Positions 42,278 to 51,726 are shown, counted from the stretch's first letter. The stretch: DNA of 64,000 nucleotides from Candidatus Bathyarchaeota archaeon (GCA_030739585.1 JASLYX010000004.1:91330-155329); one strand, 5' to 3'. A program made the numbers and translations. The notes: a model not told the origin generated them from the sequence alone.

Positions 42278-44284
42278 ATGTTGGTTTCGTTTGATCCATG
42301 GTTAATCGCGCCCGTCGCATCAGTGTTCTCAATCGGGCTTGGACTCTTTCTTTTCCAGTACGTCAACAACAAGGACGCTGGGACGGACAGAATGAAAGAG
42401 ATCGCTGGTTGGATCCAGGAGGGATCGCGGGCATTCATCAAGACGGAGTATAAGTACCTTGGGATATTCGTGGCAGTCATGACCGTCGCGCTCTCAGCGT
42501 TCCTAGGCGTAAAGATCGGCATCACATACGTCTTCGGTACGGTCTTGTCAGCCTTGGCTGGAGTGATCGGATTGGAGATAGCGGTGAAGGCTAACGTCAG
42601 GACAGCCAACGCAGCCCGGAAGGGGGGTCTCTCAGCGGCATTCCCCATCGCATTCAGAGGCGGGGCGGTCATGGGCCTCATGGTGGTCGGGCTTGCTCTC
42701 GCGGGTATCAGCATCGTCTACTGGATCACGGGAGATCCTGATATCCTCCTCGGGATGAGCATAGGGGCAAGCACTCTCACTCTTTTCATGAAAGCAGGGG
42801 GAGGCATTTTCACTAAGACAGCGGACATCGCCGCCGACCTCGTGGGCAAGATTGAGCTCGGTATCCCAGAGGACGACCCGAGGAACCCCGCTGTCATCGC
42901 GGACAACGTGGGAGATAACGTCGGGGACTGCGCAGGTTCCGGCGCCGACCTGTTCGACTCATACATTGCGGCGATTATGGCCGCAATGATCCTGGGAGCT
43001 TCATCTCAGATTCCGTATCTCGTGACATTGCCCCTCGTCTTCGCAGGACTCGGGATCATCGCGTCAATCATAGGAATATTACTGGTCAGGGTCGGGAAGG
43101 AGGGAGCAGACCCCGGGAAGTCCCTAAACATGGGAACATACACCACGACACTCGTATTCGGAGTCCTCACCTATGCGGTCACTATGTACCTAGGATATGA
43201 CATCAAGATATGGTACGCCAATATTGCTGGCCTCCTAGCGGGCATAGTTATCGGCATGACTTCCGACTATTATACCTCAATCAACAGGTCCCCAGCCATC
43301 AAAACGGCCGAGGCATCCCAGACGGGGGCCGCCATCAGCATACTCACAGGCTTCTCCTATGGTCTCATCAGCTGTTTCCCCGCCCTCCTGGGGATAGGCA
43401 TCGGGGCCGCCATCTCCTTCTCCCTCTACGGGGTCTACGGGATCGGAATCGCCGCAGTCGGGATGCTCTCCATAGCGGGGATCATCATCGCCGGAGACGC
43501 CTATGGACCCATAGGGGATAACGCCAAGGGTATCGCCGAGATGGCTGAGCTTGGGGACGACATCGTAGACATAACGGATGAGATCGACGCCGCGGGGAAC
43601 ACAACCAAGGCAATCACAAAGGGCTTCGCGATAGGGGCCGCAGGACTCACGGCACTAGCTCTACTTGCTTCATTCCAGGAAATCGTGATGAGCATAACGG
43701 GAGAGCCCATAGTCTTCAATCTAATGAATCCTCTAGTGATGATGGGAATATTCATCGGGATGTCGATTCCAGTCATATTCTCCGCAATGATCATCCTAGG
43801 TGTCTCCAAGAACGCCTTCAGGATGATCGAGGAGATCCGTCGCCAGTTCAGGGAGATCCCGGGGCTCATAGAGGGCACCGGGAAGCCCGACTATAATTCC
43901 TGCATTAACATCGCCACAGTGGGAGCCCTCCAAGAGCTCCTGCCCCTCATAGTCTTCAGCATAGTCAGCACGTTGGTCCTCGGCTTCGTCGGAGGGATCC
44001 ACGCCCTCGGAGGATACCTCAGCGGCGCCATTTTCAGCGGATTCTTCCTGGCCATCCTTATGGCCAACGCGGGAGGCCTCTGGGACAACGCTAAGAAATA
44101 CGTTGAGTCTGGTAACTTTGGGGGAAAAGGCTCAGACGCCCATAAGGCGGCAGTTATTGGAGATACCGTGGGCGACCCCTTCAAGGATACCGCTGGGCCA
44201 TCGCTAAACACACTCGTCACGGTAATGAGCCAGATCGCGTCCCTATTCGCTCCCCTTATTGTTGTATACGCGCTTCTAGGGTAG
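42278..44284 (+). CDS. hppA: Membrane proton-translocating pyrophosphatase, K+-independent type
   Basis: Hydrolyses pyrophosphate and pumps H+ across the membrane; 668 residues with about sixteen hydrophobic segments. Pyrophosphate-binding motifs are present: GGGIFTKTADIAADLVGKIE and DDPRNPAVIADNVGDNVGDCAG (about 170-215), and DTVGDPFKDTAGPSLN near 630. The selectivity position after GNTT is Lys (AAGNTTKAITKGFAIG, about 445-460), and a Thr three residues on; this combination marks K+-independent H+-PPases, whereas K+-dependent forms have Ala. It follows the Ca2+-ATPase by 82 bp, so a shared transcript is possible. It conserves energy from biosynthetic PPi. Confidence 0.95.
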   Translation: MLVSFDPWLIAPVASVFSIGLGLFLFQYVNNKDAGTDRMKEIAGWIQEGSRAFIKTEYKYLGIFVAVMTVALSAFLGVKIGITYVFGTVLSALAGVIGLEIAVKANVRTANAARKGGLSAAFPIAFRGGAVMGLMVVGLALAGISIVYWITGDPDILLGMSIGASTLTLFMKAGGGIFTKTADIAADLVGKIELGIPEDDPRNPAVIADNVGDNVGDCAGSGADLFDSYIAAIMAAMILGASSQIPYLVTLPLVFAGLGIIASIIGILLVRVGKEGADPGKSLNMGTYTTTLVFGVLTYAVTMYLGYDIKIWYANIAGLLAGIVIGMTSDYYTSINRSPAIKTAEASQTGAAISILTGFSYGLISCFPALLGIGIGAAISFSLYGVYGIGIAAVGMLSIAGIIIAGDAYGPIGDNAKGIAEMAELGDDIVDITDEIDAAGNTTKAITKGFAIGAAGLTALALLASFQEIVMSITGEPIVFNLMNPLVMMGIFIGMSIPVIFSAMIILGVSKNAFRMIEEIRRQFREIPGLIEGTGKPDYNSCINIATVGALQELLPLIVFSIVSTLVLGFVGGIHALGGYLSGAIFSGFFLAILMANAGGLWDNAKKYVESGNFGGKGSDAHKAAVIGDTVGDPFKDTAGPSLNTLVTVMSQIASLFAPLIVVYALLG

Positions 44285-44414
44285 CACCCAACGCCTATCC
44301 ATTTTTCTAACTATTTAGTTCACAGGAAAACCGTTAGGATAGGAGAAAGCCATCAACGTTTATATTAACGAAGCCTGTTCTGTTCAGTAGTTTCGCTCAG
44401 TGAGGATAATCAGA

Positions 44415-44873
44415 ATGTACAGCCACCTCCAGAAGGCATGGAAAAAGCCTAGCCAGAGCTATATTAAAGACCTGATGCGGCAACGAGTTATCATCTGGCG
44501 CCGTCAACCGGTCATAGTGAGGATCGACAAGCCAACAAGGATAGACCGGGCCAGGCGCCTCGGATACAAAGCAAAAAAGGGTTTTGTCATGGTCCGAGTA
44601 AGGGTACGTAGAGGTGGACGGCGTAAACCAAGACCCAAGATGGGGAGGCGTCCGAAGCGAATGGGCGTCAAAAAATACACCCCGGCGAAGAGCATTAAAC
44701 TGATAGGTGAGGAAAGGGTAGCCAGGAAGTATCCCAACCTCGAGGTCCTTAACTCGTACTGGGTTTGGGAGGACGGGATCTCTAAGTGGTTTGAGGTAAT
44801 TCTTGTCGATCCAAACAGCCCGTCGATAATATCGGATAAGAACGTTGGTTGGATCAACGGGAACCGGAATTAA
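44415..44873 (+). CDS. rpl15e: Ribosomal protein eL15, short C-terminus
   Basis: Large-subunit protein contacting 23S rRNA near the tunnel. The start [12 protein letters not shown] and the core [26 protein letters not shown] (part of the rRNA-binding stretch, about 45-70) and [27 protein letters not shown] (about 103-130) are unmistakable. I use the ATG at 44415 (GAGG 9 nt upstream; GTG at 44400 is an alternative). The protein is 152 residues, while archaeal eL15 is usually near 190 and ends in a basic RGLTSAGKKxRGL tail. Here it stops after GWINGNRN and no other frame restores the tail. Confidence 0.93.
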   Translation: MYSHLQKAWKKPSQSYIKDLMRQRVIIWRRQPVIVRIDKPTRIDRARRLGYKAKKGFVMVRVRVRRGGRRKPRPKMGRRPKRMGVKKYTPAKSIKLIGEERVARKYPNLEVLNSYWVWEDGISKWFEVILVDPNSPSIISDKNVGWINGNRN

Positions 44874-44924
44874 TCCAAGAAAATATTCTCATTATCACAT
44901 CACCCATAAAGAGCCAGGGGGCTT

Positions 44925-45854
44925 CTAATCTTGGCCGAGTATCTTGATCAGCTTCTCTGCTACGATGATGCTGTTTGTTCTTTGAGCCTCGACCGTTGCC
45001 GCCCCAATATGGGGCAGACTCACCACGTTGGATAACCCTATGAGGGATTGGTCCCGGGGGGGCTCCTCTTCGTAGACATCAAGAGCGACTCCCGCCAGCT
45101 TACCAGTCAGCAACGCCTCTTTCAGAGCCTCCTCATTGATGACACCTCCTCGGGCGGCATTGATTAGGTAAACGCCGTCCTTCATCGTGCTTATCTCATC
45201 GGCACCGATCATGTATTTGGTCTGGGGGAGTAACGGGACATGTACAGTAATAAAGTCTGATGACCTGAGGAGTTCATCTAAGGTTACGGCCTCCGCCCCA
45301 GCTTCATCAATGGACTGCATAACTTTCTCGAAGGAGACGTCGTATACCAGTACACTTAGTTCCAAGGCCCTCGCCTTTTTCGCGATCTGGTTTCCTATAC
45401 GCCCGAATCCAATGATTCCGATGGTCTTACCTTTCAGCTCTATCCCGGTAAGCCTTCCCTTGATCCACTCCCCCTTCTTCATGCTGGCATCAGCTTCAGG
45501 AATTCTCCTAGCGAGACTGAACATCAGCCCCATCACAAGCTCAGCTACTGCGTTGCTTGGACCCTCCGGGGAGTTAACCACAATGATTTCGAGTCGCTTG
45601 GCAGCAACCAAGTCGATATTGTCAAGGCCTACTCCAGCCCTGCCTATGACCTTAAGCCTCTTCCCCGCCTCTAGGACACACCTAGTTACTTTAGTCCGGC
45701 TCCTGACTACGAGGGCATCGAAGCCTCCAACAACCTCGATTAACTTTGAGGCTGTGATTGCGGTCCTGAGATCGACTATATAACCGGCTTCCATGAGGAC
45801 CTTGACCCCGTCGTCGTGTATCTGGTCGCAAACTAGAATCACGGGTCCACCCAT
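44925..45854 (-). CDS. serA: D-isomer-specific 2-hydroxyacid dehydrogenase, phosphoglycerate dehydrogenase type
   Basis: NAD-dependent enzyme that most likely oxidises 3-phosphoglycerate to 3-phosphohydroxypyruvate, the first step to serine. The Rossmann motif is GKTIGIIGFGRIGNQIAKKA (about 140-160), the catalytic Arg is in NAARGGVINEEAL (about 225), and the Glu/His relay is in YEEEPP and LPHIGAAT (about 255-283). The early motif VIGRAGVGLDNIDL is typical. It is 309 residues with no ACT domain, so it is probably not feedback regulated by serine. I use the ATG at 45854, which starts 10 bp after the YchF-like gene ends and has AGGAGG upstream. Confidence 0.88.
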   Translation of the reverse strand: MGGPVILVCDQIHDDGVKVLMEAGYIVDLRTAITASKLIEVVGGFDALVVRSRTKVTRCVLEAGKRLKVIGRAGVGLDNIDLVAAKRLEIIVVNSPEGPSNAVAELVMGLMFSLARRIPEADASMKKGEWIKGRLTGIELKGKTIGIIGFGRIGNQIAKKARALELSVLVYDVSFEKVMQSIDEAGAEAVTLDELLRSSDFITVHVPLLPQTKYMIGADEISTMKDGVYLINAARGGVINEEALKEALLTGKLAGVALDVYEEEPPRDQSLIGLSNVVSLPHIGAATVEAQRTNSIIVAEKLIKILGQD

Positions 45855-45864
45855 TGGCCCTTGC

Positions 45865-47085
45865 CTACCTCCTAGATTTCGCCGCGACGATCTGGATGAT
45901 GTCATCTTTATTTAGGGCGTGACCTTCGCCCATCCTCTTTTTGGTCCTCGCGTTAATAGCAAAAATAAAACTCTCCCCGAGATCCGTGTGGATAAGGGAT
46001 GCAAACTGCTTCGTTGTAGTACCCCGGGAAACTAGGAAGCAGTCGGGGAGAACCCTCCCCTGGTGATCGGTGAGCTTGTCTGAGTCTTCTACGGGGTAGA
46101 TGGGTATCATATCTAAGAGTGTGAAAAAGGCGGAGTTGATGACCTCTTGGACGCCAGTAGAACCCCAATTATCAAGAACTCTCTCGCGGATAAGCTGCAA
46201 ACCCTTCGTCTGGCCTCCTGAAAGTTTCTCCGGATTAGGGATCTCAAAGTCGCCGTCCCCGGGGGTGTAGTTTATGAGGCCCGCAGCGGTCGCTCTCCTG
46301 AGGGAAAGCTCGGCCTCCGCACAGGTGGGAATGACATGATAACCAGCATCTCTGAGAGACTGCACGTTTTCCTCAGCTGGCCCCTTATCTGCCTTGTTTG
46401 CTGCCACGATAAGGGGCTTCGAGGCCTTCCTGAGACCTGAGGCGAATGCGGTAATTTCGTTGTGGCTCCAACTCAAAGCGTCATTAGCATTTAGCCCCCG
46501 TTCCTCCACGGCCTTCGCGATGTGAAACCTGTTCATCCCTAGGCCAGTGAGTTTTTCCTCTAGATGGCGCCCGATCTCCTCTCGAGCAGCCTGAGCAGTC
46601 CTCGCTACCCTCTCCCAGTCTTTCCTAAGGATCCTCGTGAGCCAGAGGTCGAACTCCGCCTCAAGCATCCGCACATCCTCGATGGGGTCGTGGGTACCCG
46701 GAAGAATCGATTGGCCGTTATCGTCCGTCTCCCCAGCTGCATCCACAACCACTATGAGGGCATCAGCCCTCCTCACCTCATCGAGGAACTGGTTCCCCAG
46801 TCCCTTGCCCTGATGAGCTCCCCTGATAAGACCCGGGCAGTCGATGAGATCGACGGGTATAAGGCGGACCCCGTCGACGCAAGCGGAGTTAACCGGCTCG
46901 TCCTTGACTCCGAACTCATTGCATACACATGGCGAATGGAGGTATCCGACCCCCTTATTGGCCTTGATGGTAGTGAATGGGAAGCCTGCGATATCCACTG
47001 CCTTCAGGGTAGCAGCTGCAAAGAACGTGCTCTTGCCGACATTCGCCTTACCAACAAGCCCAACGATACCAGCCAACTGAATCAA
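45865..47085 (-). CDS. Obg-superfamily GTPase, archaeal YchF-like, with TGS domain
   Basis: A translation-associated P-loop GTPase of 406 residues. G1 GLVGKANVGKST (about 9-20), switch I FPFTTIKANKG, G3 DCPGLIRGAHQGKGLGNQFL (about 84-103), and G4 NKAD (about 230). The Obg-type GFPFTTI and the C-terminal TGS domain (about 320-400, ending in HALNKDDIIQIV) place it with YchF and its archaeal/eukaryotic Ygr210-type relatives, which bind ribosomes. It is first in a two-gene operon with serA. Confidence 0.9.
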   Translation of the reverse strand: MIQLAGIVGLVGKANVGKSTFFAAATLKAVDIAGFPFTTIKANKGVGYLHSPCVCNEFGVKDEPVNSACVDGVRLIPVDLIDCPGLIRGAHQGKGLGNQFLDEVRRADALIVVVDAAGETDDNGQSILPGTHDPIEDVRMLEAEFDLWLTRILRKDWERVARTAQAAREEIGRHLEEKLTGLGMNRFHIAKAVEERGLNANDALSWSHNEITAFASGLRKASKPLIVAANKADKGPAEENVQSLRDAGYHVIPTCAEAELSLRRATAAGLINYTPGDGDFEIPNPEKLSGGQTKGLQLIRERVLDNWGSTGVQEVINSAFFTLLDMIPIYPVEDSDKLTDHQGRVLPDCFLVSRGTTTKQFASLIHTDLGESFIFAINARTKKRMGEGHALNKDDIIQIVAAKSRR

Positions 47086-47189
47086 CTAAATAATGGAGCC
47101 TGGGGCTTAAACCTCTTGTCCTAAGATCTCAATTCGCCCGGTTCCTGACTGTTAAAAAATATCTTTTGACGTAAACCTAAGAAATCTAT

Positions 47190-47522
47190 TCAGCGGGTGT
47201 TTCTGTGATAAAATCCCTTCTGTTTATACTTGCCAAAACTCCTAATGCCTTTCTCTTCTAGTTGTATTACAAGCTTCTCCGCAATCTCTGGGGAGACCTT
47301 TCCTTGTTTTGACATGTAATCAATGATCTGGGTCACCTGCTCGGGGATTTTACAACGGCGAATGAAATCGATGATATCGGGATCGTATCCTTCCCATTTT
47401 CGATTCACTTGGGGGAATCTTTTCGGTCCGATCGGTTCATTCTTTTGATCTGCTACGCTCTTCCCGTTCACGAGCTCATAGGCAAGGTGAGGAAAGAGCT
47501 CCCTGAACTTCTTCTTTTCCAT
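47190..47522 (-). CDS. Archaeal conserved protein of the DUF2095 type
   Basis: A 110-residue protein that I associate with an archaeal family of unknown function whose members begin like MEKKKFRELFPHLAYEL. The middle (YDPDIIDFIRRC) and C-terminal helix (SPEIAEKLVIQLEEKGI) are predicted helical. The ATG at 47522 is chosen because TTTATATT about 30-40 bp upstream predicts a transcript starting too late for the TTG at 47552. Function unknown. Family naming is tentative. Confidence 0.65.
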   Translation of the reverse strand: MEKKKFRELFPHLAYELVNGKSVADQKNEPIGPKRFPQVNRKWEGYDPDIIDFIRRCKIPEQVTQIIDYMSKQGKVSPEIAEKLVIQLEEKGIRSFGKYKQKGFYHRNTR

Positions 47523-47567
47523 TGGTTTCACTGAGAAAGTGGAATGAGGCAATATAAATTTGATTGA

Positions 47568-48842
47568 CTAACTTTCCATGTCATTCCGGAGAACACATTC
47601 ACCTTTCTTCAGAAAATAACCTGAAGGCACATCTTCGTCCACAATAAGACCCGGTGCCACCCAAGCTTCAGAACCTACCTTGATTCCTGGGAGGAGGCTT
47701 ACATTGATCCCAGTCTGAGAGCTGTCACCCACCACGACTCCAAACTTACGGCATCCTGAGTTGACTCTGCTCCCTTTGAGGTTCATTTTGATGTACTTTT
47801 TGTCAAATCTGATATTGGCGGTAATGGTTCCGGCTCCGAAGTTGCAGCCTGCCCCAATTACACTGTCCCCGAAATACGAGAGATGCGCGATATGACTGCT
47901 ATCCATGACTATGCTGTTCTTAATCTCACAAGCGTTCCCAATTCTGACGCCTGAGCCAATGCTAGTGTATGATCGAATGTAGCAGTTTGGTCCGATATCG
48001 CTACAAGCGCCGATGTATATCGGCCCCTCTAGGTACGTTCCAGACCTGATCCTAGTGCCTTTTCCAATGTGGACTGGACCATATATACTAACGTTTTCCT
48101 CTATATCCCCACTAACGGAGGAGACTAATCCGTTGAGCGCTCTTGCATTAGCTTCAAGGAGATCCCAAGGATGGCCGACGTCCATCCATCCATTCGCCGG
48201 GAGTATTGCGGCCTTTACGTTAGCACCGGACTCGATCAGCAAACCTATCGAGTCCGTTACCTCATATTCTCCTCGGGAGGAGATTCCCGTATCTCGAATA
48301 TGATCGAAAATTTCGGAATTAAACAGATAGATCCCTGTATTGGCGAGTTTGCTGCTAGTCTCACCTTGCTGGGGCTTCTCCAATAGTCTTATGACATAGT
48401 CTCCATCAAGTTCCACGGCAGCAAGCCTCGACGGATCATCTATGGGGATGACACCTAACGTCGTTTCTCCTGTCTCATGGGCATCTAGTACGGCTTTGAA
48501 ACTTTCGACTGCAATAAATCCGTCACCGTAGAACCCAATGAACTCATCATCACCAACAAAGTCCTTCCCCAAGGCGAAGGCGTGAGCCGTCCCCTTTACC
48601 TCATCCTGGTGGGCAAAGTTAATTGAGATTCCGAGCCTTGAGCCGTCACCTAGCTGATCCTTGATCTTATCCTCCATGTAGTGAGTCACGATTAGCGCCT
48701 CATTGATCCCCACCTCGGATAGGCCTCTGAGGGACCATTCTAGGAGGGGCAAACCACCGACTGGGAGTAATTGTTTTGGTCTTGTCTCAGTAAGTGGCCT
48801 CAAACGCTCCCCCCTCCCGGCCGCTAAAATAACAGCTTTCAT
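47568..48842 (-). CDS. Bifunctional sugar-1-phosphate nucleotidylyltransferase/acetyltransferase (GlmU-like)
   Basis: Makes a UDP-sugar precursor such as UDP-GlcNAc. Residues 1-225 are a nucleotidyltransferase: AAGRGERLRPLTETRPKQLLPVGG (signature), YGDGFI (metal Asp) and EKP. Residues about 240-424 form a left-handed beta-helix of hexapeptide repeats (for example YIGACSDIGPNCYIRSY) that acetylates glucosamine-1-phosphate in archaeal homologues such as Sulfolobus ST0452. The ATG at 48842 overlaps the glmM stop by 4 bp, so the two steps of the pathway are coupled. The product would feed surface glycosylation, of which an island begins 7 kb away. Confidence 0.9.
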   Translation of the reverse strand: MKAVILAAGRGERLRPLTETRPKQLLPVGGLPLLEWSLRGLSEVGINEALIVTHYMEDKIKDQLGDGSRLGISINFAHQDEVKGTAHAFALGKDFVGDDEFIGFYGDGFIAVESFKAVLDAHETGETTLGVIPIDDPSRLAAVELDGDYVIRLLEKPQQGETSSKLANTGIYLFNSEIFDHIRDTGISSRGEYEVTDSIGLLIESGANVKAAILPANGWMDVGHPWDLLEANARALNGLVSSVSGDIEENVSIYGPVHIGKGTRIRSGTYLEGPIYIGACSDIGPNCYIRSYTSIGSGVRIGNACEIKNSIVMDSSHIAHLSYFGDSVIGAGCNFGAGTITANIRFDKKYIKMNLKGSRVNSGCRKFGVVVGDSSQTGINVSLLPGIKVGSEAWVAPGLIVDEDVPSGYFLKKGECVLRNDMES

Positions 48843-50194
48843 TTTAATCCACCTAAAACCAATTGGACAAATTTTTTACTGGTCTCAAGAAGTCCTTTAG
48901 CCCGCTCTTCGTCATGGGCCTCAACAGTTATTCGTATGAAAGGCTCTGTGCCGGAGGGTCTAATCAACACCCATCCGTCTTCAAGCTGAAAGCGAACTCC
49001 GTCCACCTTGGAGATGTTCGTCACTTCTCCAAACTCTGTTTCAATGTTTGATATTGAGTCCATAGCTGCTTGCTTCTTCAAGTTTTGGCAAGACACCTTC
49101 GCCCTATAGATGGGGTACGCTGGGATACCTGAAACGAACTGAGATAGAGTCTTCTCTTCAGAGTCCAAGGCCTGTATCAGCCTTATTGCCGACAGGATAC
49201 CGTCGGGGCAAAAATGGACATCTGGATGGATCCAAGCCCCAATAGGTTCACCGCCGAAGATTGCCCCCGTTTCCAGCATCGCTTCTGTGACATGTACATC
49301 CCCTACTTTCGTCCTGATGACGCTACCCTCGGCCTCTTCTACAGCCTCTTCGACAGACATTGATGCACCTACGTGGGTTACCACGGTCCCACCACCGTTG
49401 GCCCTCACTATATATCCGGCGTACGCAGCGAGGACTCTATCAGGACTCGGGGTTACACCATTCTCATCGACTGGAATCATACGGTCCCCATCACCATCAA
49501 AACCAAAGCCGATCTCAGCCCCGGAGTCTCTAATCATTTTTCCGAGCCTTTCGAGGGATTCCTTGTTCGGCTCGGGGTTACCAGCAGGAAAATACCCGTC
49601 GGGTTGAGCGTTTATCATTATAGTCTGACTACCGAGCTCCTCGAATAGATCCTTTGCGATGGTTGTAGTCGCCCCGTTGAATAGGTCACATATGATTCGC
49701 CTCTCCAGGGGGGCCTCGATAAGATTGGAGATCGCCTCTATGTAGAGCCTCTTCAGATCCATCGCCTCAACATGCCCCACACGGTTCCATTCTGAGGTCG
49801 TGAACTCTCCCTTTTGGACGAGCTCCTCTAGCCTCTCCTGTTTCTTCATTGTATAGGCCATCCCAGTGGAGTCAAAGATCTTGAGCCCGTTATATTGCGG
49901 GGGGTTATGGCTGGCGGTGATGGATACGCCGGCCTCAGCCTGCATTTCCCTCGTGAGCCAAGCCACCACAGGGGTGGGTATAACACCTAAAGTACCTACG
50001 ACTAATCCGGAGGATACGAAACCCGAAGAGAGGGCTAGCTCGATCATCTCTCCTGAGAGCCTCGTGTCTTTCCCAATGAGGACAGCCCCACCCTCAAACA
50101 TCGATGCTATGGCGGTGCCGACTTTCTGGACCAATAATGGAGTAATATCCACATTTGCTATGCCCCTAATTCCTGAAGAGCCGAATAGTTTTAT
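48839..50194 (-). CDS. glmM: Phosphoglucosamine mutase GlmM; apparent ATA start codon
   Basis: Interconverts glucosamine-6-phosphate and glucosamine-1-phosphate. Phosphoserine loop SITASHNPPQYNG (about 100-112), metal loop GFDGDGDRM (about 230-238), sugar loop GGEPIGAW (about 320) and phosphate loop RPSGTEPFIRITVEA near 410 are all present. The universal N-terminus KLFGSSGIRGIAN is encoded upstream of the GTG at 50152, in frame. The only codon that fits as start is ATA at 50194, 8 nt after AGGAGG and overlapping the upstream TAA as ATAA. An in-frame TAG lies 6 codons before it and no ATG, GTG or TTG intervenes. With ATA the protein has 451 residues, the family norm. Confidence 0.92.
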   Translation of the reverse strand: MKLFGSSGIRGIANVDITPLLVQKVGTAIASMFEGGAVLIGKDTRLSGEMIELALSSGFVSSGLVVGTLGVIPTPVVAWLTREMQAEAGVSITASHNPPQYNGLKIFDSTGMAYTMKKQERLEELVQKGEFTTSEWNRVGHVEAMDLKRLYIEAISNLIEAPLERRIICDLFNGATTTIAKDLFEELGSQTIMINAQPDGYFPAGNPEPNKESLERLGKMIRDSGAEIGFGFDGDGDRMIPVDENGVTPSPDRVLAAYAGYIVRANGGGTVVTHVGASMSVEEAVEEAEGSVIRTKVGDVHVTEAMLETGAIFGGEPIGAWIHPDVHFCPDGILSAIRLIQALDSEEKTLSQFVSGIPAYPIYRAKVSCQNLKKQAAMDSISNIETEFGEVTNISKVDGVRFQLEDGWVLIRPSGTEPFIRITVEAHDEERAKGLLETSKKFVQLVLGGLK

Positions 50195-50811
50195 CGATAA
50201 CGCCTCCTAGGAACGAACTTTCGAAGGGGGTCTGTATTCATAAGCTTTTCCAGCCCAAGGAGGCGTATACCCTTTTTAACATCGCCATATACTTCGCATC
50301 GGACATCAAGGCCCTTTTCCTCAATAGGTCTACCGACGACTTCTCCCTCGATATCTTCCTTCAAGCGGACCAGAATATGGGTTGACCTTGAAATCGCTCT
50401 CCCACCCATGACTACTTTCTCATTAAATCCAGTCACGTTATACCCAGAATCTTCTAAAAGTCTCTTGACTTCAACGAGGTCATTCGAGTAGACGTCGATG
50501 TCGATGTCGCTACCTTTACGGGCTGTTCCCCTCCAGACGCTACCCCTCAATACAGGGTTAACATCAGAGAGGACTCTCATAAGCCTGAGGGCGAGTCGCC
50601 TCATCGTGATTATAAGTTCCATACGGGTTTTCCCCTCCAGCTCCTCCGCTAGGAGATCTAATTCTGTTGCAACCTCGTGGTTACTGGGCATAATTTTGAC
50701 GCCTAAGCTCCGAGCTGCCCGCTCCTTGGCGTGAACGTACTCCTCGGAGGCCTTTGTATAGAGGAGGCGGGCGGCCTCGCGGGCTACTTCTCGTCTCGGA
50801 TCCAAAGACAA
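50191..50811 (-). CDS. Nucleotidyltransferase (Pol-beta fold) in the glmM operon
   Basis: A 206-residue protein with an N-terminal helical part and a nucleotidyltransferase core: LRGSVWRGTARKGSDIDIDVYS (about 88-109) is the hG[GS]...DhDh motif that binds the metal and NTP. Archaeal homologues are known but the substrate is not. It does not have the full length of a CCA-adding enzyme (about 440). Its last bases carry the AGGAGG used by glmM, and the stop overlaps the glmM ATA start, so expression of the two is coupled. Confidence 0.78.
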   Translation of the reverse strand: MSLDPRREVAREAARLLYTKASEEYVHAKERAARSLGVKIMPSNHEVATELDLLAEELEGKTRMELIITMRRLALRLMRVLSDVNPVLRGSVWRGTARKGSDIDIDVYSNDLVEVKRLLEDSGYNVTGFNEKVVMGGRAISRSTHILVRLKEDIEGEVVGRPIEEKGLDVRCEVYGDVKKGIRLLGLEKLMNTDPLRKFVPRRRYR

Positions 50812-50852
50812 GTCTAGTGATAGAAACAGTTCTTAGAATTTAAACTCGGGGG

Positions 50853-51428
50853 CTATGATGGCATCCCAAGAAGCTCAGATTTCCTGACCCCAATGTGCCT
50901 TATGGCGGTTACCTTCCGGGCCTCGTTGTAGACATCCGAAGCAAGCTTCCCTAACACCACTTCATGAACTATCTGACCGAAATCGAGGGTCTTGATCTTT
51001 TCATTAACCACGTCTCGCATTATGTCCCTAATCGCTTTCTCCTTAGAAGTCTGTATTCTGGTATTAGTTAGCGCGGTAATGACTAATTTTAGTCTATATC
51101 CATCGATCGTGTCAACCCTAAAGAACCCGTCCACCTTAGTGCTCCTCCTCCGGACTAAGCTTCTAAGATAGTCCCTGAGATACTCGTGGCCCTTGAAGAC
51201 AGTCTGAGCCGTGTTTTCCTCGATCCCGATGATCTGGAAGTACATCTTTAGGTACTCCTGAGAAAAGTCTCCCGTGATCGCTGCAAGAGTCGTGTTATAT
51301 ACTCTGCCCATGATTTTTGAGGGATCTCCGGAGGGGGTCTCACCTACCTTGGTCTCGCCAAAGTAGCGAGGAAGGTAAATGTTATACCACTCTTTCCTCC
51401 TCCACTTATCCCTGACTGCTCTAGACAA
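50853..51428 (-). CDS. rps3ae: Ribosomal protein eS1 (S3ae)
   Basis: Small-subunit protein found only in archaea and eukaryotes. Identified by KWRRKEWYNIYLPRYFGETKVGETP near the N-terminus, GRVYNTTLAAITGD (about 41-54), RSTKVDGFFRVDTIDGYRLKL (about 95-117) and the C-terminal LGKLASDVYNEARKVTAIRHIGVRKSEL. Length is 191, slightly short but normal for archaea. It sits downstream of the uS15-recJ-pcc1 cluster, with a 510-bp gap that holds a candidate structured RNA, and 41 bp upstream of the nucleotidyltransferase gene. Confidence 0.95.
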   Translation of the reverse strand: MSRAVRDKWRRKEWYNIYLPRYFGETKVGETPSGDPSKIMGRVYNTTLAAITGDFSQEYLKMYFQIIGIEENTAQTVFKGHEYLRDYLRSLVRRRSTKVDGFFRVDTIDGYRLKLVITALTNTRIQTSKEKAIRDIMRDVVNEKIKTLDFGQIVHEVVLGKLASDVYNEARKVTAIRHIGVRKSELLGMPS

Positions 51429-51720
51429 GTTTCAAAGTCTCTCCTTGGGTCGTTGTCCTCCAAAGAGCCCCCGGTAATTTATATGTTTCTCCAAGGGACA
51501 TAGGCGGGTTTAATCATAAGCTACACATGGAAATGGTATATGGAAAAACGCCTCGATCTAAGGGGTTCTTTTGAGCCTCATGCCTCAATATTTTTTGGTC
51601 CCTTAAAGATGGGACATTCTTAACAAGCATGAATCAATAATTGGCCATTACTGTGTTATTCAGGTTCAATTTTTGGGGTTTTCGGGAAACATAAGGATAT
51701 TATGAAATAAGATCAATTTT
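51429..51720. other. Non-coding gap upstream of S3ae
   Basis: About 290 bp between the S3ae start and the candidate RNA. It must hold the S3ae promoter on the minus strand. A TTATGAAA-type element near 51700 is about 26 bp before the candidate RNA on the plus strand. No gene seen. Confidence 0.4.
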
Positions 51721-51726
51721 AGCTCT

